This document shows positions 59,201-64,000 of a DNA stretch of 64,000 bases, in pieces. Position 1 is the stretch's first letter. Each line of letters starts with the position of its first letter. A model generated the notes under the pieces. The model saw only the letters and a list, made by a program, of their open reading frames with translations. It did no database searches and was not told the origin of the DNA. This DNA comes from Desulfovibrio sp. JY. Its GTDB lineage: Bacteria > Desulfobacterota > Desulfovibrionia > Desulfovibrionales > Desulfovibrionaceae. The stretch covers positions 2,542,001 through 2,606,000 of the forward strand of contig CP082962.1 of NCBI GenBank assembly GCA_021730285.1, given 5' to 3'. A program made the translations under genes and the position numbers.

Positions 59201-60754
59201 GCCGGCGATGTCGGCCACGGAAATGGCGAGTTTTCCGGTGACCTTGTCCGCGGCGTAGCGCACGTCGCTTGCGCGCACCGCGCCGCCCGCGCCTTCCAGG
59301 GCGATGCCGCGGGCGGTGACGGCCCCGTCGGCGGCAAGGTCGGCCGTCGCGGTGAGGCGCAAGGCGTCGCCCAGCAGCGTAGTGCCCTCGGGCCCGGCCA
59401 GCCCGTCCAGGTTGCCGGTCACGGTGAGCCCCGCCCCGGGGAAGGGCCCGTCCAGGTCGCCGGCCGGATCGGCCGTGGCGTTGATCGTGGCCGCCTTGAG
59501 GGATGTCGGGCCGGCCGTGAAGCCGCTTAAGGTCAGGCGCGCGGTGAGCTTCGGCCGGTTGAGCGGCCCGCTGGCGTCGATGGTGACCGCCGCGTTGCCG
59601 GCCAGGGAGGGATCGAGGGCGCTCGCGTCCGGCAGGAGGACCGTGGCCGTTCCCGTCATCTTTTTGCCGGTCGCGTCCAGGCCGGCCTTGGCCGTGAGGC
59701 TGCCGGCGGCCACATGGGCGGTCAGTGCGTCGAGAAACAGATCGTCGCTGACGATGCCGACGCGGCCGGCGAGGGAGAGGTCCGGATGGTCGCCGACCAG
59801 TTTGGCGGCGGCCTCGGGAAGGAGTCCCGACGGCGGCGCGGCGATCAGGCGCACGGAAAAGGCGGCCAGGGCGTCCTTTCGCAGGGGCACGCCGAGGCCC
59901 AGGTCGGCGGTCAGAAATTCCTTGCCGCCAAGCGCGGCCGTCAGCGTGCCCTTCCAGGCGTCGAGCGGGCCGTCGCCGGTCAGGTTCACGGCCAGCCCTC
60001 CGCCATCCGGACCGGCCAGGGCGGCGGCGAGCAGCCCGCCGGGCGCGTCGGCCAGGGACGCCTTGGCCGCCAGCTTCCAGTCGGCGTAGTTGAGCGAACC
60101 GGCCAGCTTGACCGAAAGCGGCTTGTCCCCGTCCAGGCGCGTGGCCGCAAGCGCCAGCCCGACGGCCCCGGCCCCGGATTCGGCCAGCCGGCCGTCGATG
60201 CGGATGACGGCGTCCTGGCCGGCCAGCTCCTTGTCCAGGATGAGCCGGCCCACGGCGAGTCTGTCCACGAGGATGGGCGGCAGCCGGGGAAAGCGCGGCG
60301 GCCACTCCATGGCCGGCGCCTGGGGCGCTGGCGGCAGGTCCGGGGCGCGGCGCACCCGCACGGTGCCGGCCGCGATCTCGTTTATGACCACCCGGCCGCG
60401 CAGTAACGCCAGCGGCGACCAGGACAGGCGCGCGTCGGCCACCACAAGCCAGGTGCCTTTCTTGTCGGCCAGGGCGAACCGCCCCACGTTCAAGGAGAAG
60501 GGCAGCGTGCCCGAGACGTTTTCGATGCGGGCGTCGAGTCCCGATCCGGCGCGTATGCCCTGCTCGGCCACCCGGGCGGCAAGGTTGAGCCCGAGCGGGG
60601 TCAGAAGCAGCCCCCAGGCGAGAAGCAGCAGGGTGCAACAAGCGGCCAGACCAAGTCCCAGCCAGCGCCAGAAGCGGCGGCGGGGCCGGGGATAGCGCGG
60701 CGGGGCGGCGTTTCCTTTAGAAGGATTGTCCGATGCTGAAGTAGAATTGGGCAA
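56300..60754 (-). CDS. tamB: TamB, translocation and assembly module protein
   Basis: A 1484-residue inner-membrane-anchored protein with one N-terminal TM (about residues 28-50) and a very long AsmA-like/beta-taco periplasmic region. It closes with a DUF490/TamB C-terminal domain ending GVNWKWDY. TamB bridges the inner membrane to TamA and is linked to phospholipid transport and autotransporter assembly. The best start is TTG at 60754, inside the end of tamA (38-base overlap) with AAGGA 11 bases upstream. No ATG lies between it and the TM segment. Confidence 0.92.
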   Translation of the reverse strand: MPNSTSASDNPSKGNAAPPRYPRPRRRFWRWLGLGLAACCTLLLLAWGLLLTPLGLNLAARVAEQGIRAGSGLDARIENVSGTLPFSLNVGRFALADKKGTWLVVADARLSWSPLALLRGRVVINEIAAGTVRVRRAPDLPPAPQAPAMEWPPRFPRLPPILVDRLAVGRLILDKELAGQDAVIRIDGRLAESGAGAVGLALAATRLDGDKPLSVKLAGSLNYADWKLAAKASLADAPGGLLAAALAGPDGGGLAVNLTGDGPLDAWKGTLTAALGGKEFLTADLGLGVPLRKDALAAFSVRLIAAPPSGLLPEAAAKLVGDHPDLSLAGRVGIVSDDLFLDALTAHVAAGSLTAKAGLDATGKKMTGTATVLLPDASALDPSLAGNAAVTIDASGPLNRPKLTARLTLSGFTAGPTSLKAATINATADPAGDLDGPFPGAGLTVTGNLDGLAGPEGTTLLGDALRLTATADLAADGAVTARGIALEGAGGAVRASDVRYAADKVTGKLAISVADIAGAAGLAGLRLTGKLALAADIAADAAGKGQAALKLDLTGLAPREGADDAAKALAALLGASPTIAAKAGFAASGARIESLTLNGKAVTLAASGDYDAATGGLAAKAALKAPDLAVLERALGEKSGGALTLDLTAAGTAAAPRLTVSAKGERLVFGDLALAGLELAATGNDLAAAPTGTVSLSARREGESARFEADYALRDTRLTVSKLRLAAPDAAFSGDAVIDTATGRVSGKLSGKAGSLAGLGRFAGQQLAGSLTLAATATAGKNGQGVVCDLTAAGLRLPGLAVANLTVAANLDDVSGNPRGKADIAAKGLAAGGLDLATLSLAGHGDGRTFSANLDAKGTIPGGKPLTLATTIGLAPAGKGRRITVTSLGGSLDTKKFRLTAPATVTLDGASTRLDALALAFDKAKIEASASLSPRSVSGKASITHLSLPMLASFGVAGLGGTGQVAISLAGSAAKPELTAEVTVNDLSMASEKGSGLPTLAVTANASVSGGKAEARATVGPTGKKEAVTVVAGLPVRFALSPFAFDVPPHGALSGRITADSDLSQMAGLLAQANTRIVGRLTADMAIGGTLAAPSVTGSIALAAKKLENADAGLVLHNLTFRANASGGTIAIEQASGQDGHGGNFTLTGRVGIADPQNGPVDLNLKLNHLRVAGLDLARVTANGSLAVAGTLSRMRASGNIEIGPADINLPTSLPPDVVVIPVTYVNDPNAPKKKAKHHAPPAAARRIDLDITAALGQAVYVRGLGLESRWEGKVKVTGTAAAPVVVGKYYVAKGRVELFGSNLEITKGDVTFTGGSPPAPILDILAENTSGDVTAGVSITGDATNPSIKLVSTPTLSHDEILSRILFGQSARTLSPIQAAQLAQAAASLYAGGTPTSVLARTRRILGLDQLSLVSGKGTGMASTVLKAGKEITKGVTVGVEQGMGAQTGAVSVEVQVTPNITVDSRVGADNKQGVGVNWKWDY

Positions 60755-62540
60755 TGTCGTCGATATCCTTGCGCGGGGTCACCGGTGTGGCCACATCCAG
60801 GCGCACGGGGCCGACCGGGGTGTACACGCGAATCCCCAGCCCCGCCCCGAGCAGGATCGGCTGGTTGTAGGGGGCCAGGGCGTTTTTGAAGGCGGAACCG
60901 CCGTCGAGGAAGGGAACCACCCCGATCAGCTCGGTGACGCGCCAGCGAAGTTCCGCCGAAAAGGTGAAAAGCGATCCGCCGCCCACGGGGGTATTGCCCC
61001 GCAGCGGTCCCACGGTCTGGTAGGGATAGCCCCGGATGGAGCCGGAGCCGCCGGCGTAAAAGCGCAGGTCCGGGGAGACGTCGTTGCGCTCGGCCCCGAT
61101 GTTGGCGCCGCCGATGACCCGGGTGGCCAGGACCAGTCCCGGTTTTTCGAGCAGTTTGAAATAGCTGGCCACGGAAAATTCCGGGCGGACGAAGTTCGGG
61201 CCGTGGTCGATGGTGCCCCAGTAGGGGGAACAGGCCAGGCTTGCCAGGACGCCCTGCTGCGGGTCGAGCAGGTCCTTGCGCGTGTCGTAGGTGGCCTCGG
61301 TCGGCAGGAAGATGAAACCGTAGCGAGTGCCGTCCTCCCAGGGGTGCGATTCGTCCTTCTCGATGTAGGAGGCGCGGTAGCCGAGTCCCGCCCCGGCGGT
61401 GAGGGTGTCGGTGAAATGGCGGCGCACCATGGCCGTGGTCTGGGCGGTTTGGCCCTTGTAGGCCTTCTTGTTTTCGTCGGCCACCTTGCCCTTGGCCGTA
61501 AACAGGTTCTTGGGGGCCAGGAAGTCGGGCTTTTCAAAAGTGATTTCGCCGAGTTGCTCGATGGCCGAGCCGGTGGCCGCCACGGAGAGCTTTTCGCCGC
61601 CGCCGAAGAGGTTGCGGTTTTCCCAGCTGAGGTTCGCTCCGGGGCCTTCGTCGGTTTTGTAATTGACGCCGCCTTTGACGGTGCGATGCTTGCGTTCGAT
61701 CACCTTGACCTGGATGGGGGCCTGGCCCGAGGCGTCGAGCGCCTCCGCCGGCTCCACCTGGACCATGGCGAACAGGTCGAGGCCGACGAGTTTTTTGCGA
61801 TAGCGGGCCACGAGGTCCGCGTCGTAGGGCTGGCCTTCCTTCCAGGGTATCTGGGCGGCGAGGTAGGCCGCCTTGATCGAGGTCAGTCCGGAAAAGCGCA
61901 GCGGGCCGAAGGTCGCCCGGGGCCCCGGATCGATGGTCCAGACCACGGTCACGTCATGGTTGGCGAAATTGGCCGTGACCTTGCGGTGGCCGATCTTGGC
62001 GTAGGGGCGGGCCTGCCGGTGCAGGATATCGGTGATCTTGCCCTCGGCGTCGACCACGGCCTTGGCCAGAAACGGTTCGGGCACGGGCAGGCCGATCTGC
62101 TCCGGCGTCGGCAGCGCGGCGTCCCGGCCCGGATGGTCGGGCGGCACGACAAGGGTCACCTTGGCGAGGGTGAAGCGCGGCCCGGCCTTGATGGCGTAGG
62201 TCAGGACCGCCGGCGAAACGGTCTGGTCGAGGCTGACGGTGATGGCGGCGGCGAAATAGCCTTCGGACTGAAAGACCTTGGCAAAGGCCGCCTTGTCCTC
62301 GCCGGCACGGCGTTCGAGGAGCAGGGCCGAATCGGGCGGGCTCTGGATCAGGCTTTCCGCCTTGGACACCTGCTTTAAAAGCTCGATGACGCGGGGATCG
62401 GCGTCGCCGGTGTAGCGCACCACGTAGACCAGACCGCTCTGGGCCGCGCGGGGCGCGGCATACGCGGTCTGCCGGACGCCGGCGCAGACGGCCATGAAGG
62501 CGAAAACGGCCCAAAGGGCGGCGAAGGTCCTTGAATGCAT
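60717..62540 (-). CDS. tamA: TamA, Omp85-family outer-membrane assembly protein
   Basis: A 607-residue outer-membrane protein. The signal peptide is residues 1-28 (ending TAYA), followed by three POTRA domains (about 38-265) and a 16-strand Omp85 barrel. The barrel has GGVNYKTDEGPGANLSWENRN at its start and the VRGYPY-type motif (SIRGYPYQTVGPL near 515), and ends FYFSIGQSF with a terminal Phe. It is first in a two-gene operon with tamB. The ATG fits the signal peptide, but no close ribosome site is seen. Confidence 0.94.
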   Translation of the reverse strand: MHSRTFAALWAVFAFMAVCAGVRQTAYAAPRAAQSGLVYVVRYTGDADPRVIELLKQVSKAESLIQSPPDSALLLERRAGEDKAAFAKVFQSEGYFAAAITVSLDQTVSPAVLTYAIKAGPRFTLAKVTLVVPPDHPGRDAALPTPEQIGLPVPEPFLAKAVVDAEGKITDILHRQARPYAKIGHRKVTANFANHDVTVVWTIDPGPRATFGPLRFSGLTSIKAAYLAAQIPWKEGQPYDADLVARYRKKLVGLDLFAMVQVEPAEALDASGQAPIQVKVIERKHRTVKGGVNYKTDEGPGANLSWENRNLFGGGEKLSVAATGSAIEQLGEITFEKPDFLAPKNLFTAKGKVADENKKAYKGQTAQTTAMVRRHFTDTLTAGAGLGYRASYIEKDESHPWEDGTRYGFIFLPTEATYDTRKDLLDPQQGVLASLACSPYWGTIDHGPNFVRPEFSVASYFKLLEKPGLVLATRVIGGANIGAERNDVSPDLRFYAGGSGSIRGYPYQTVGPLRGNTPVGGGSLFTFSAELRWRVTELIGVVPFLDGGSAFKNALAPYNQPILLGAGLGIRVYTPVGPVRLDVATPVTPRKDIDDIAQFYFSIGQSF

Positions 62541-62810
62541 GCACTGTCCGATAGGGAGTGTCTCCTTCCTGTAAGCGGCCGACAAGAATAGCCGTAACAC
62601 GAGCGCAAGCGGCCAAGCAACAGGACGAACGCCGGATCGGGTCGAAAAGGCTCTTTTTTTATTGCCGCGACAACGCCCGGGGACGTTTTTCGCGACGGCC
62701 TCCCACGCAGGGCCTTTTGCGGAAGAGGCAGGGCGACTTGACCCTTCGGGAAGCGATAGCATAATAGGGAAAACGGAAAATATCGCGGCACGATCCACGT
62801 TTCGAGAACC

Positions 62811-63914
<1,104 letters not shown>

Positions 63915-63940
63915 GGGCCTGTTCGAGGGACCCGAAACCT

Positions 63941-64000
63941 ATGCCCGATAGCGACAAACGGCCGTTCGTGCTCATCGTGGACGACGTGCCGGCCAATATC
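63941..64000 (+). CDS. Response-regulator receiver protein (partial, 5' end)
   Basis: An open frame running off the window: PDSDKRPFVLIVDDVPANI has the acidic DD pair and 'PANI' typical of receiver-plus-output regulators or hybrid kinases. It lies 26 bases after the HD-GYP gene, so the two probably form one signalling operon. The output domain cannot be seen. Confidence 0.75.
   Translation, partial: MPDSDKRPFVLIVDDVPANI

Overview
The window is about 64 kb of high-GC DNA from what is most likely a Desulfovibrionaceae sulfate reducer close to Solidesulfovibrio/Desulfovibrio. The basis for this is gene content: tandem Desulfovibrio-type porins, an orange-protein (ORP)/Mrp metallocluster locus with paired MinD-ferredoxin ATPases, a TunR-type tungstate regulator, sigma-54 control and a Rel/DksA/HD-GYP set. 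I saw no rRNA, tRNA, CRISPR array, prophage or intact insertion sequence. Coding density is high, and genes run on both strands in short operons.

Layout. 1-3.6 kb: end of feoA, feoB, an NAD(P)-binding oxidoreductase and a SpoIIAA-like protein. 3.7-6.9 kb: SWIM-SNF2 helicase. 7.2-13.3 kb: an oligopeptide-binding lipoprotein, rel, a membrane-anchored protein and a GT-C-like glycosyltransferase. 13.4-19.2 kb: an Ala/Ser/Thr-rich protein, a DksA-like zinc protein, a PAS histidine kinase, a repeat protein, a Tim44-like protein and a ZraP-like protein. 19.3-27.1 kb, all minus strand: an MBL-rhodanese protein, an MBL hydrolase, a stand-alone receiver and an FmdB-type zinc ribbon. The same stretch continues with the ORP-like cluster: three NifX/MTH1175-type proteins, two MinD-ferredoxin ATPases, a NifU-type scaffold and an Mrp ATPase. 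It is preceded by a sigma-54 promoter. 27.5-30 kb: VanZ-like, UspA, TunR and RidA. 30-33.4 kb: two duplicated porins. 33.7-36.4 kb: a two-gene ATP-driven reductase module (BadG/HgdC activase plus one HgdB-like subunit) and a small unknown.

36.6-41.7 kb: an amino acid permease, alanine dehydrogenase with a strong sigma-54 promoter, and its probable ACT-PAS-AAA+ activator. 41.8-47.2 kb: a MacAB-type efflux operon, an unknown secreted protein and phosphomannomutase. 47.3-51 kb: hflK-hflC, a small exported protein and secF without secD. 51.1-56.2 kb: small lipoproteins and unknowns, an octapeptide-repeat protein, a receiver-TPR protein, GAPDH and a DUF457-like membrane protein. 56.3-62.5 kb: tamB-tamA outer-membrane assembly pair. 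62.8 kb to the end: an HD-GYP response regulator and the start of another receiver.

The strongest non-gene signal is a family of at least ten dispersed long-hairpin repeats that share a flank. Most sit just 3' of genes. One 270-bp copy is bounded by perfect 13-bp inverted repeats, and two copies supply the ends of coding sequences. The other highlights are the Mo/W-linked neighbourhood (the ORP-like cluster beside TunR), the sigma-54-controlled ald locus with two matching 18-bp palindromes, a candidate double-cubane-cluster protein system, and a nine-copy octapeptide-repeat protein.
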